From: CAUZWH01 sp965224275
Lineage (GTDB): Bacteria; Pseudomonadota; Alphaproteobacteria; SHVV01
Assembly (NCBI GenBank): GCA_965224275.1
Contig: CBDCYR010000006.1
Span: 124,001-188,000 of the forward strand
DNA: 64,000 nt
Reading direction: 5' to 3'
In this document: one piece after another, positions 8,967 to 17,929 of the stretch
Layout of the letters: each line of letters begins with the position of its first letter
Numbering within the stretch: position 1 is the first letter of the stretch
Translations under genes and position numbers: made by a program
Notes under the pieces: model-generated
What the model saw: the letters and a program-made list of their open reading frames with translations, nothing else
Databases searched by the model: none
What the model was told of the DNA's origin: nothing

Positions 8967-10661
8967 ATGAGTATTGAGTTTTCACCCGACCTCATCCTCC
9001 ACAACGGCAAGATCGTCACTGTCGACGGCGGCTTCTCGATCCAGGAAGCCGTGGCGGTCTTCGACGGCAAGATTGTTGCGGTCGGAAGTAGTGCCGAGAT
9101 TACGGCGCTGGCCGGCCAGCGGACCCGGTCCGAGAACCTGCACGGTCGCTGCGTTATCCCCGGCCAGATCGACAATCACACACATTTTCTGCTGGCCGGC
9201 ATGGATGCGCTGGGATCGAAGGCGAAGGTCGATATCGCCATGCTGCAGTCGATCGACGAGATCCTCGACGCGATCGCTGCCCGCGCCAAAGCGATCCCAA
9301 AAGGCGAGTGGATCGGCACCTCGTGTATGTATCGCGGCGCCCTGAAGGAAGGCCGCTTCCCAACCCGCGAGGACCTCGACAAAGCCGCCCCCGACCACCC
9401 GGTTTACATATTTCAATCGGGCAAGAACATCATTGCCAACAGCTACGCGCTGAACATGGCCGGGATCGATCGCGACACGCCACACCCGACCGAACCCGAG
9501 GGCTGGATCGTTCGCGATGCCAACGACGATCCCACCGGCCACCTGGTCGCTGGGGCCGGCGACATGGCCCGCAAAGCGTGGTGGGAGAAGGCCGGTCAAC
9601 CGATCAAGAAGTGGGATTTCCTCTATTTTGACCAGGAGCGCCAAATCGAGGCGATCAAGGCGCAACAGACCAACTATCACGCCTGCGGTGTGGTCGGAGT
9701 GCGCGAGATGGGGGTCTCGATCGATGAACTCGACGCCTATATCGAGGCCAACCGCCGCCACGAGTTGAAGATCCGGACCGATATTATCCTCGGGCTCCCG
9801 TCGCGCTATCTCTCGACCGACGAAATCTCCAGCGCGATCAAGAGCTACTTCGGTCCCAAGCAACATTTGGGTGATGCGATGCTGCAGGTCAGTGGCATCA
9901 AGATGGTGGTCGTCAATGATGGCTGGTGGGCTTATTCGCCCGACAAAGTGAGGTTCCTGATCAACGAGTTCAACGCGCACGGCTGGAACATGGCGATTCA
10001 CGTCAATACCGGTGGTGCCGGCGATTCCTGCGAGACCGTCATCGCCGCGTTGGAGGAAGCCAACAAGAGCAGGTCCTTCGACGGCCGGCGCACGACGTTC
10101 GAACATGGCTTTGGCTTGGAAGATCCGGATCATCAGAAACGGGCCAAGGCGCTCGGGGTTATTTTTGGTGCCAATCCGCTGCTCGCCTACTACGCGTCGG
10201 CGCGCTCGCTCCGCATGAACGAAATCATGACTCAGGTGCGCATTGCGAAAATCGTCGAGCAGGATGCCTGGAAGCGAACGGTACGCGATTGGGGCATGCC
10301 GTTGCGCGACTGGTTCGATGCCGGCCTAACCGTCACCGGCGGCACCGACAATCCGGCCGTGGCTTACGATCTCGATCAGCCGTTCCTGGGCCAATACTCA
10401 GCCATTACCGGCAACACCTTGGCCGGGGTGCTGATGCCCGATCAGCACGTCACCCGCGAAGAAATGCTGCGCATGTATACGATCAACAGCGCTTATGCCT
10501 GCTGGCGGGAAGATCAGCTGGGCTCGATCGAAGCCGGCAAACTCGCCGACATGGTGGTGGTCGATCAGGACATCCTCGAATGCACCGACGAGGCGATAAA
10601 GGAGATGCAGGTCTTGCAAACCTATGTTGGTGGTGAGCTGGTGTTCGAGAAATCGGCGTAG
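8967..10661 (+). CDS. Amidohydrolase family 3 (YtcJ-like) enzyme
   Basis: Metal-dependent hydrolase of the amidohydrolase superfamily, probably cytoplasmic; substrate unknown. The 564-aa length fits the YtcJ/AepA group. An N-terminal composite beta domain (LILHNGKIVTVDGGFSIQEA) is followed by the metal-binding PGQIDNHTHF, a later HVNTGGAG histidine, FEHGFG, and GGTDNPAVAYD with the metal-ligand aspartate. The C-terminal segment IEAGKLADMVVVDQDIL closes the beta domain. The start ATG has GCGGGG upstream. It leads a same-strand run with the COG0523 GTPase and molybdenum hydroxylase genes, suggesting a shared catabolic role on an amide or imide substrate; that part is inference. Confidence 0.88.
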   Translation: MSIEFSPDLILHNGKIVTVDGGFSIQEAVAVFDGKIVAVGSSAEITALAGQRTRSENLHGRCVIPGQIDNHTHFLLAGMDALGSKAKVDIAMLQSIDEILDAIAARAKAIPKGEWIGTSCMYRGALKEGRFPTREDLDKAAPDHPVYIFQSGKNIIANSYALNMAGIDRDTPHPTEPEGWIVRDANDDPTGHLVAGAGDMARKAWWEKAGQPIKKWDFLYFDQERQIEAIKAQQTNYHACGVVGVREMGVSIDELDAYIEANRRHELKIRTDIILGLPSRYLSTDEISSAIKSYFGPKQHLGDAMLQVSGIKMVVVNDGWWAYSPDKVRFLINEFNAHGWNMAIHVNTGGAGDSCETVIAALEEANKSRSFDGRRTTFEHGFGLEDPDHQKRAKALGVIFGANPLLAYYASARSLRMNEIMTQVRIAKIVEQDAWKRTVRDWGMPLRDWFDAGLTVTGGTDNPAVAYDLDQPFLGQYSAITGNTLAGVLMPDQHVTREEMLRMYTINSAYACWREDQLGSIEAGKLADMVVVDQDILECTDEAIKEMQVLQTYVGGELVFEKSA

Positions 10662-10674
10662 GTCGGAACAACAG

Positions 10675-11670
10675 ATGTCGAGCGACGCAACCTCGCAGCT
10701 TGAGCCGGTCTCGGTAACGGTACTCACCGGATTCCTGGGCAGCGGCAAGACCACCTTGCTCAATCACCTGCTGGCGAGCGACCACGGGCTCAAAGTCGGT
10801 GTGATCGTCAACGAATTCGGCGCCATCAGTATCGACGACAAGCTCATCGCCAACAAATCCGACGACCTGATTGAGCTCGCCAATGGCTGTATCTGCTGCA
10901 CCATGGCCGGTGACCTGCTCGACGCGCTGCGACGTGTTCTCGCGAGCGGCCGAGATATCGAGCATGTGCTGGTCGAAACCACCGGGCTGGCTGACCCCCT
11001 GCCCGTCGCGATGACGCTGCGGCGCGATGACCTCCACGATCTCGTCCGCCTTGACGGTATCGTCACGGTCGTTGACGCCGATCGTTTCGACGAAAATCTC
11101 GACGCAGCCGAGGCCGCATATAACCAGCTGGCCAATGGCGACATCATCCTGATCAACAAGATCGACCTGGTGCGCGATGAGGTGCCCGCACTGATCGAAC
11201 GGGGTATCAAAACCATTAATCCAGGGGCGCGAACGTTTCGCTGCGTCAACGCCGCGATCGATCCGTTGGTCTTGCTCGATGTTGGGATATCGGCGCTGAA
11301 AGCCAAGCTCACCGTCGACGACCTCGGTGACCCGTCAGCGCACCAGCACCATCACCACCTCTCCGATTTCGAGACCCTCTCCTATGTCGGCAAGTCGCCG
11401 TTGGATGCCATGCTGTTTCGGCAATTCATGGACCAGATGCCGCTTAATATCATCCGCGCCAAAGGCATCCTCAATCTCGCGGCGCGCGAGGCGCGTTTCA
11501 TATTCCATGCGGTGGGTGAACGCTGCACCGTATCGGAAGGCGATCCCTGGCTACCGGGCGAACAACGCGTAACCGAACTGGTTTTCATTGGCCGTGATCT
11601 CAACCGCGACCTTCTCCTGAGTTCACTGCAACTGTGCGAAGCAACGCACCCGCACGCGCGATCCAGCTAG
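10675..11670 (+). CDS. COG0523 (CobW/YjiA-type) GTPase, metal chaperone-like
   Basis: G3E-family P-loop GTPases deliver metals such as zinc or cobalt to client enzymes. The 331-aa protein has Walker A in LTGFLGSGKTTLLNHLL (from residue 18), the diagnostic metal-binding CxCC motif in NGCICCTMAGDL (C72, C74, C75), ETTGLADPLPV, and the INKIDLV base-recognition motif. A histidine cluster HQHHHHL precedes the C-terminal CobW domain. The ATG at 10675 is chosen over an in-frame start at 10624 that would overlap the previous gene. It sits between the amidohydrolase and molybdenum hydroxylase genes, so metal supply to the amidohydrolase is a reasonable guess. Confidence 0.88.
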   Translation: MSSDATSQLEPVSVTVLTGFLGSGKTTLLNHLLASDHGLKVGVIVNEFGAISIDDKLIANKSDDLIELANGCICCTMAGDLLDALRRVLASGRDIEHVLVETTGLADPLPVAMTLRRDDLHDLVRLDGIVTVVDADRFDENLDAAEAAYNQLANGDIILINKIDLVRDEVPALIERGIKTINPGARTFRCVNAAIDPLVLLDVGISALKAKLTVDDLGDPSAHQHHHHLSDFETLSYVGKSPLDAMLFRQFMDQMPLNIIRAKGILNLAAREARFIFHAVGERCTVSEGDPWLPGEQRVTELVFIGRDLNRDLLLSSLQLCEATHPHARSS

Positions 11671-11687
11671 TGGATGAAATCCACTAG
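11667..11687. repeat. 21-bp palindrome sharing its sequence with a MITE end
   Basis: CTAGTGGAT-GAA-ATCCACTAG is a perfect 9-bp inverted repeat around 3 bases. It contains the stop codon of the COG0523 gene and precedes the [2Fe-2S] gene. Its first 17 bases equal the outer end of the MITE-like element at 31224. It could be a relic end of that element or an operator. Confidence 0.55.
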
Positions 11688-11721
11688 CATACGGCTCCAC
11701 GAGCACGCGGGGTCATCGATC

Positions 11722-12207
11722 ATGGGCAGCGCCAGCGTGACCACCGTTCTCACCGTAAATGGCAAACCACACGATGTGGCTATTGCGCCGGGCGCAACGC
11801 TGCTCGACGTGCTGCGCGATCGTCTCGCGTTGACCGGCGCCAAGCTCGCCTGTGGTCGTGGCGAGTGCGGCGCCTGCACGGTGCTGATCGGCGGACGACC
11901 TGTGATGGCTTGCGTCACGCTTGCGATCCGCATTGACGAACCGATCGAAACAATTGAGGGCTTAGCCGCGGAGGCCTTAGACCTGCGTGCGGCGCTCGCC
12001 GATTGCGGCGGATTCCAATGCGCGTTCTGCACACCGGGCATGGTGGTGCGCGGCGTCGCCTTGCTGCGCCAGGGCCTGCCTGAAACCGACGCCGAATTGC
12101 GCCGGGAGATTAGCGGCAATCTATGTCGCTGCACCGGCTATCAAGGTGTCATCGATGCATTGCGGCGGGTCGCGACCGCCGCGCCGCAACGCGCCGCAAT
12201 CGTATGA
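11722..12207 (+). CDS. (2Fe-2S)-binding small subunit of a molybdenum hydroxylase
   Basis: Electron-transfer subunit of the xanthine dehydrogenase/CO dehydrogenase family. An N-terminal plant-type ferredoxin domain carries CGRGECGACTVLIGGRPVMAC; a helical second domain carries FQCAFCTPGMV and GNLCRCTGYQ. Together they hold two [2Fe-2S] clusters. I prefer the ATG at 11722 (161 aa); an in-frame ATG at 11674 would start inside the palindrome at 11667. The stop overlaps the start of the Mo+FAD gene by four bases, so the two are coupled and must form one enzyme. Confidence 0.93.
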   Translation: MGSASVTTVLTVNGKPHDVAIAPGATLLDVLRDRLALTGAKLACGRGECGACTVLIGGRPVMACVTLAIRIDEPIETIEGLAAEALDLRAALADCGGFQCAFCTPGMVVRGVALLRQGLPETDAELRREISGNLCRCTGYQGVIDALRRVATAAPQRAAIV

Positions 12208-15200
12208 CGATCGGAGACCTCGTCCGTCACCCCGAGTGGCAGACGCGTACCAGTGGTGCAATCGATTACACCGGCGATGTCCGCCTCGACAACATGTTGG
12301 TCGGCAAGATCCTGCGCAGCCCGCACGCGCATGCGCGCATCCTCGACATCGACACGACCGGCGCCGACAGGATAGACGGGGTGGCTGCGGTTCTCACCGC
12401 CAACGACCTCCCCGACCGGAATTATCTCGATTACGGACAGCAGGATCGGCCTGCGCTGGCGCGTGGCGTGGTGCGTCATTTCGGTCAGGAGATAGCGCTT
12501 GTCGCAGCGGAAACGGCGGCCCAGGCGGACCGTGCGATCAATGCCATCCACGTGCGCTATCGGGTGTTAAGGCCGGTTACCGATGCGATCGCGGCGCTGC
12601 AGCATAGCGCCCCATCCGTACACCCCGAGCGGGGCCACGCCAACGTGGCGACATCGTTAATCCGCCGCTTCGGCGATCCCGATGCGGGCAAGCGACGCAC
12701 CGTGTACCGCACCAAAGCCGAATACCATTACGGCATTCAGGCGCACGCGTGCATGGAACCACAGTCGGTGCTGGCGTCCTGGGATGCCGAAAACGCGGTC
12801 ATGAATCTGTGGGCGCCGACCCAAGCCGCGCGTAACCATCAACTCGAAGTCGCCCACATGCTGGGGCTCGAACTCGACCTGGTCAGACTGCACCGGGTTG
12901 CGGTTGGCGGTGATTTCGGCTCGCGCGTCCGCGCTACCGACATCGAGACTCTGGCCGCGACCCTGTCGCGCCACACGTCGCGGCCGGTCATGATTGCGCT
13001 TTCCCGAGCCGACGAGTTTGCCCACAACAAACATCAACATGCGTCGCGGATCGAGCTGGAAACCGGGATCGACGATACCAACGCCCTCACTTTCCGAGAG
13101 GCCCGAATCACCGTCGAAAACGGTGCTTTCATCCACGGCGGCTCGAACATGCTGAGCTACTGCTCGATTTTGCTCGGCGCCCAATACCGGCTCGAAGGCG
13201 CTGAAATCGAGGGCCAATCGGTCTACACCCATCGCCGACCGGGCGGATCGTTTCGCGGCGCGGGCGGCCCGCAAGCCGTCTTTGCCATCGAATCGCAAAT
13301 GGACGAATTGGCCGATCAACGCGGGCTCGACCCGATCGATCTGCGGCTGCGCAGCGTCAATCAGCCGGGCGATCAAACCATTACCGGTTGGGAGATCGGC
13401 TCATGCGGTGTGGTTGCGTGTATCGAAGCCGTACGCGAACGTTTGGATTGGGATCGATCCCGCAAGTTTACCGGTAGCGGGCGTGGCGTCGGCATCGCCA
13501 TTGCCATGCACTGCTCCGGCGCGATCGTCAGCCCGGGCACGAGCCGCGCCGAAGCCATTGTCGAGATCGGTCACAATAGTGGGATTTCGCTCGCCAGCGG
13601 TTGTTCGGATCCGGGCACCGGCGAATCAACGGTCATCGCCCAGATTTGCGCCGAACAACTGGGCGTCGATCCCAGCACGATCGACCTCCGCCTGATGGAT
13701 ACGGCAACCACGCCCTACGACCCGGGTGGAGGCGCCAGTCGGGCGACCCACCTCACCGGAAGCGCCGTCCTTGCCGCCAGCCAAGCTATGGCCGAGACAT
13801 TGCGCGACATCGCCGCCAAGGAATTCGGCATCATTCCAATCGAGGTAACTTTGCGGGATGGTTTCGCCGTTGTCGGCGATCGCCGCCTCAGCCTCGGAGA
13901 ATTGGCAGCCGCCCATCCCGATGGCGCCAGCGGCTTGCTGCGGATCGAACGCGAACATGTTGCCGAAGTTCCCATCGTGCCGATGACTGCCGATGATTCC
14001 GGATATGGGAACTTATCGCCGAGTTACTGCTATGCAGCGCACGGCGTCGAAGTGGAGGTCGACGTTGAAACCGGCGCCGTCAAGGTGCTCAGGGTTGTCG
14101 CTGCGCACGATTCCGGAACCATCATCAATCCGATCGGCGCCCGCGGGCAGGTCGTCGGCGGCGTCGTGATGGGCCTCGGCGCTGCCCTCGGCGAGCAACT
14201 GCTGTATGAGGCGGGACGACCGATCAACGTGTCCTACCTTGATTACGCCTTACCGCGCGCGGCGCAAGCCCCACCGATCGAGGTCGTTTTCGTTGGCGAT
14301 GAGTCGCCGCGTGGACCTTACGGTGCCAAGAGCATCGCAGAAATTGCCTTGATGCCGACCGCGGCCGCGGTCGCCAACGCAGTAGCGCACGCAGTCGGCG
14401 TACGCGTGCGAGCACTGCCGATCTCGCCCGATATGATCCAACGCGGGCTACGCTTGCGGTCGCGCGGTGTCCGCATTGCACCGCTGTGGCAGCGCCCAGA
14501 TCGATGGTGGGCGGCAACCATACGCTGGCTCTATCCGCGTGGCCTGCGCGCCGTGCTCCATCGATGGGGAACCGGCTTGGCCAAACAGCCTAGCGCTGCG
14601 GGTACGATCGATTCTGTCATCTGTCCGGCCGATAGCGATGCAGCGGTTGTTGCCCTCGCCGCCAATTCCGAATCGTGCGCGATCGGCGGCGCCACTGATG
14701 TGTTGGTGATGCGCGAACAGGGTCTGGCGTCGCCGACAGCCTTGGTTGACCTAACCGCCTGCGATGACCTCACCGCGATTGCCACGAACGAAGACGGCGA
14801 TCTCGCTATCGGCGCGGCCGTCACACTCGCCGATATCGTGCGCCACCTGCGATCGACCGCGCACCCGGGTGATCAAGCGCTGGCCACGACGATCGATGCG
14901 ATCGCTTCGGTCCAGATCCGCGAAACCGCGACGCTTGCGGGCAATCTCTGTCAGGTCAACCGGTGCTGGTTCTACCGCAGCGGATTTAACTGCTTCAAAC
15001 GCGGTGGCAATACCCGTCCCTGCTATGCGGTGGCCGGCGACCATCGCTATTTTCATGCCGTTCTCGACGCCGGTCGCTGCCAAGCCATCACCCCATCCGA
15101 CCTGGCGACCACATTGACTGCACTCGATGCGGCAGTGAGCATCAAAGGCGCGGCGCGAAGTGAACGCAGCTTACCGATCGCTGCGTTCTACACCGGACCA

Positions 15201-15578
15201 GGTGAGACCGTGTTGCAACACGATGAGATCGTACAGTCGGTGACGATACCGGCGGCCGCCCGCAGCCGGTCGGCGCACTTCGAGAAACTTGCATTGGTCG
15301 AAGGCGGCTTTGCAGTCGTCTCTGCCTGCGTATCGGCGGGTCGAGACGAAAGCGGTGACGTCGCAGATTGCCGAATTGTTCTCGGCGGTGTCGCTAACAC
15401 ACCCTACCGTGCTCACGCCGCCGAGCGTTGCTTGGCATCCGCGCAGGTCACCGACGACGTCATCCGCGCTGCCTCGCAAGCCTGGGCCAAGGCGGCCCAT
15501 CCGCTGCTCGGCAATGCGTGGAAGGTAGACGCGGCTTGTGGTGTGTTGCGTCGTACGATGGCAAAGGTGCTGCAGTAA
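12204..15578 (+). CDS. Molybdenum hydroxylase, fused Mo-cofactor and FAD subunits
   Basis: A 1124-aa fusion. Residues 1 to about 750 form a CoxL/XdhB-type molybdopterin subunit: GAIDYTGDVRLDNMLVGKIL, MEPQSVLASWD, GGDFGSR, RRPGGSFRGAGGPQAV, and the GAKSIAEIAL segment where the catalytic glutamate (about E713) is expected. After a basic linker, residues about 790-1124 form a CoxM/PaoB-type FAD subunit (CAIGGATDVLVM and ETATLAGNLCQ). The FAD part has four further cysteines after the TLAGN motif (RCWFYR, NCFKRGG, PCYAV, GRCQAI) like those binding an extra [4Fe-4S] cluster in PaoB-type proteins. The start at 12204 overlaps the small-subunit stop. The L-then-M fusion order is unusual. The substrate is unknown, probably an aromatic or heterocyclic compound. 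Confidence 0.9.
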   Translation: MTIGDLVRHPEWQTRTSGAIDYTGDVRLDNMLVGKILRSPHAHARILDIDTTGADRIDGVAAVLTANDLPDRNYLDYGQQDRPALARGVVRHFGQEIALVAAETAAQADRAINAIHVRYRVLRPVTDAIAALQHSAPSVHPERGHANVATSLIRRFGDPDAGKRRTVYRTKAEYHYGIQAHACMEPQSVLASWDAENAVMNLWAPTQAARNHQLEVAHMLGLELDLVRLHRVAVGGDFGSRVRATDIETLAATLSRHTSRPVMIALSRADEFAHNKHQHASRIELETGIDDTNALTFREARITVENGAFIHGGSNMLSYCSILLGAQYRLEGAEIEGQSVYTHRRPGGSFRGAGGPQAVFAIESQMDELADQRGLDPIDLRLRSVNQPGDQTITGWEIGSCGVVACIEAVRERLDWDRSRKFTGSGRGVGIAIAMHCSGAIVSPGTSRAEAIVEIGHNSGISLASGCSDPGTGESTVIAQICAEQLGVDPSTIDLRLMDTATTPYDPGGGASRATHLTGSAVLAASQAMAETLRDIAAKEFGIIPIEVTLRDGFAVVGDRRLSLGELAAAHPDGASGLLRIEREHVAEVPIVPMTADDSGYGNLSPSYCYAAHGVEVEVDVETGAVKVLRVVAAHDSGTIINPIGARGQVVGGVVMGLGAALGEQLLYEAGRPINVSYLDYALPRAAQAPPIEVVFVGDESPRGPYGAKSIAEIALMPTAAAVANAVAHAVGVRVRALPISPDMIQRGLRLRSRGVRIAPLWQRPDRWWAATIRWLYPRGLRAVLHRWGTGLAKQPSAAGTIDSVICPADSDAAVVALAANSESCAIGGATDVLVMREQGLASPTALVDLTACDDLTAIATNEDGDLAIGAAVTLADIVRHLRSTAHPGDQALATTIDAIASVQIRETATLAGNLCQVNRCWFYRSGFNCFKRGGNTRPCYAVAGDHRYFHAVLDAGRCQAITPSDLATTLTALDAAVSIKGAARSERSLPIAAFYTGPGETVLQHDEIVQSVTIPAAARSRSAHFEKLALVEGGFAVVSACVSAGRDESGDVADCRIVLGGVANTPYRAHAAERCLASAQVTDDVIRAASQAWAKAAHPLLGNAWKVDAACGVLRRTMAKVLQ

Positions 15579-16390
15579 TGGAATTCGAAGATCTCACCTA
15601 CGACGTTCGCGGCCCCGTCGCCCGCATCGCCATCAATCGGCCCACGCGCCTCAACGCGCTTCGCATGGGAATTAGCGATCGTGCATTGATCGACGCGCTG
15701 GCACATACCGAAGCCCGCGACGACATCAAAGTCGTCATCCTGACCGGTGTCGGTGACAAAGCGTTCTGTACCGGTTGGGACATGGAGGCGATCGACGATA
15801 CACCGCTTGATCAACTTGAAACGCTCATTCGCAGCAATCTCGAGCTGTTTTTCAAGGTTTGGTATTCGCCCAAGCCGGTCGTCGCGGCGATCAATGGCTA
15901 CGCAATCGGCACCGGGTCGGCGCTGGCCCTGGCGTGCGACTTATCATTGGCCGCCGGCCATGCACGTCTCGGCGAACCGGAGATCAGGCATGGCGCGCTG
16001 TCGCCATTCCTCATCCTGCCGTTTCTGACCCACAGCAAAGCTGTGCACGAAATCTATTACACGGGTGATTTGGTTGGCGCCGACGAGCTGCTTCGGCTTG
16101 GCCTGGTTAATCGGGTTGTGGCGGCCGATGAACTGGAAGATGCGGCATGGGCTTACGCCGAGCGACTCGCCAAAGTGCCTGGTTTTTCCCTGCAATTGAC
16201 CAAGCGCAGCCTGCGTGCCGCGTATGACGTCATGGGGCTAACCACCGTGGTGCGTCAGCACGGCCTGGCAGATACCATTGCCATTGGCTCCGGGTTTCCC
16301 GAACAAAAGGCGCTGCTCGATATTCTCGTCGAACAAGGCATGAAGGCGTTTCTCGAAGCGCGTGACGGTCCGTTCAAGAGCGACGATTAG
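15578..16390 (+). CDS. Enoyl-CoA hydratase/isomerase family protein
   Basis: Crotonase-fold enzyme of 270 aa acting on a CoA thioester. Conserved features are IAINRPTRLNALRMG near the N-terminus, CTGWDMEAI as the first oxyanion-hole region, and AAINGYAIGTGSALALACDLSLAA as the second. The usual catalytic glutamate region reads LGEPEIRHGALSP. Its ATG shares one base with the stop of the preceding gene (TAATG), so it is cotranscribed with the molybdenum hydroxylase. Together with the acyl-CoA ligase just downstream it suggests breakdown of a CoA-activated acid. An upstream in-frame start is rejected because it overlaps the previous gene by 150 bases. Confidence 0.92.
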   Translation: MEFEDLTYDVRGPVARIAINRPTRLNALRMGISDRALIDALAHTEARDDIKVVILTGVGDKAFCTGWDMEAIDDTPLDQLETLIRSNLELFFKVWYSPKPVVAAINGYAIGTGSALALACDLSLAAGHARLGEPEIRHGALSPFLILPFLTHSKAVHEIYYTGDLVGADELLRLGLVNRVVAADELEDAAWAYAERLAKVPGFSLQLTKRSLRAAYDVMGLTTVVRQHGLADTIAIGSGFPEQKALLDILVEQGMKAFLEARDGPFKSDD

Positions 16391-16407
16391 TTCGCGACCC
16401 CGATCAC

Positions 16408-17907
16408 ATGATGAGAGACGCGTTGATCGGCGATTTGACGGCCCGGCGCGCGCGCCTAGACGGCACGGCGAGCGCGTTTGTTTGCGGCGATCAACGGGTC
16501 AACTTCGAGACCCTCGAGAGGTCCGTTTGCAGCGCGGCGAGCGCGCTGATCGAACGCGGCGTCGGCCACGGCGACCGCGTCGCGGTACTCATGCGAAACA
16601 GCGTCGACTACGTTGTCCTCTACTACGCGGTGGCCAAAGTTGGCGCCATCCTTTGCCCGTTGAACTGGCGCCTGGCGCCGCCGGAAATTGGTGCGATCCT
16701 CGGCCACAGCGAAGCAAGCTTGCTGCTCTATGACGCTGAGTTTTCACAGAGCGTCAAGGCTCTCCCCGAACTCGCCGCGTTGGACAATCGCACCCTCGAA
16801 ACAAACGACTTTCGACAGTACAGCGCTACGGCATCCAGCCTTGCGCCGGAGGTTACCGTCGCTTCCGATGCCCCCCTGTTGCTGGTCTACACCTCTGGAA
16901 CGACCGGGGCGGCAAAGGGCGCTGTTCTCACCCACCGGCAGATGCTGTGGACGTCGATAACGATGGCGGCGACGGTGGATTACCGGCGTCGCGACGTCGA
17001 CCTGATCGCAGCGCCGTTGTTCCACGTTGGCGGTTTGTCGTTTGCGACCGTATCGGTCCACTTCGGCGCCACCTCAGTAATCCTGCCAGCTTGGGATCCG
17101 GCCGTGGTGCTCGAATGCATCGCCGGCGAACGGATCAATCACTTCTTTGGGGTGGCCGCTATGCTGGAGGCATTGGCTGCCCACCCCGGCTTCGCCAGCG
17201 CTGACCTTGATAGCTTGCGATGGATTATGGCCGGCGGTGCACCGGTTCCGGTCTCCCTCATCGAAGGCTTCGCCGCGCGCGGGATTCCATTGGTTCAAAC
17301 CTACGGCGCGACCGAAACCGGGGGTCCTGCCACGGTCGTCGATACCGATCATGCGCTGACCAAAGCCGGCTCGGTCGGGCTTCCTTTCTTTCATACCGAG
17401 GTTCGCGTCGCCGACGATTCCGGCGCCACCTTGGCCGCCAACGAGGTCGGCGAAGTTCAGGTTCGAGCCCCACATGTTGGGACCTATTGGCGCGACCAAC
17501 CGGCGACGCAGACGGCATTTGTCGACGGTTGGTTTCGGATGGGCGATGTCGGTTTCTTTGACCAGGACGGCTATCTTTTCCTGCTGGGCCGCCAGAACGA
17601 CCTGATCGTTAGCGGCGGCGAGAACGTCTATCCCGCGGAAGTTGAGACCATCCTCGGCGAACTCCCCGAGATCAACGAAGTCGCCGTCATCGGCGCCTCG
17701 GACCAACGCTGGGGCGAGGTTGTCTGTGCCGTTGTGGTGCCCACCGATGAGCAGGAGATCTCGTTGGAAACGATCAACGCGCACTGCAAGGGGCGAATCG
17801 CTGGCTACAAAACGCCGCGTCGACTGGTCTTCCGCTCAGACCCGCTGCCGCGCAACGCGACGGGGAAAGTGCTGCGGCAGGCGTTAAGAGAGGCTCTCGA
17901 ATCGTAG
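16408..17907 (+). CDS. Acyl-CoA synthetase (AMP-forming)
   Basis: ANL-superfamily ligase of 499 aa that activates a carboxylic acid through an acyl-adenylate to acyl-CoA. The phosphate-binding loop LLVYTSGTTGAAKGAVLTH, the YGATETGG motif and the hinge region DGWFRMGDVGFFDQDGY...GRQNDLIVSGGENVYP are all present, as is the C-terminal lysine region PRNATGKVLRQAL. Seventeen bases separate it from the enoyl-CoA hydratase. Substrate cannot be told from sequence; the context points to a medium-chain or aromatic acid. Confidence 0.93.
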   Translation: MMRDALIGDLTARRARLDGTASAFVCGDQRVNFETLERSVCSAASALIERGVGHGDRVAVLMRNSVDYVVLYYAVAKVGAILCPLNWRLAPPEIGAILGHSEASLLLYDAEFSQSVKALPELAALDNRTLETNDFRQYSATASSLAPEVTVASDAPLLLVYTSGTTGAAKGAVLTHRQMLWTSITMAATVDYRRRDVDLIAAPLFHVGGLSFATVSVHFGATSVILPAWDPAVVLECIAGERINHFFGVAAMLEALAAHPGFASADLDSLRWIMAGGAPVPVSLIEGFAARGIPLVQTYGATETGGPATVVDTDHALTKAGSVGLPFFHTEVRVADDSGATLAANEVGEVQVRAPHVGTYWRDQPATQTAFVDGWFRMGDVGFFDQDGYLFLLGRQNDLIVSGGENVYPAEVETILGELPEINEVAVIGASDQRWGEVVCAVVVPTDEQEISLETINAHCKGRIAGYKTPRRLVFRSDPLPRNATGKVLRQALREALES

Positions 17908-17929
17908 TGCGTGCCGCCAACTCAAAACG

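Noticed and set aside
8982..10133. Long antisense open frame (383 codons) across the amidohydrolase gene
   Set aside because: Shadow of a GC-rich gene; no ribosome site, low-complexity character, and the sense strand encodes a well-known family.
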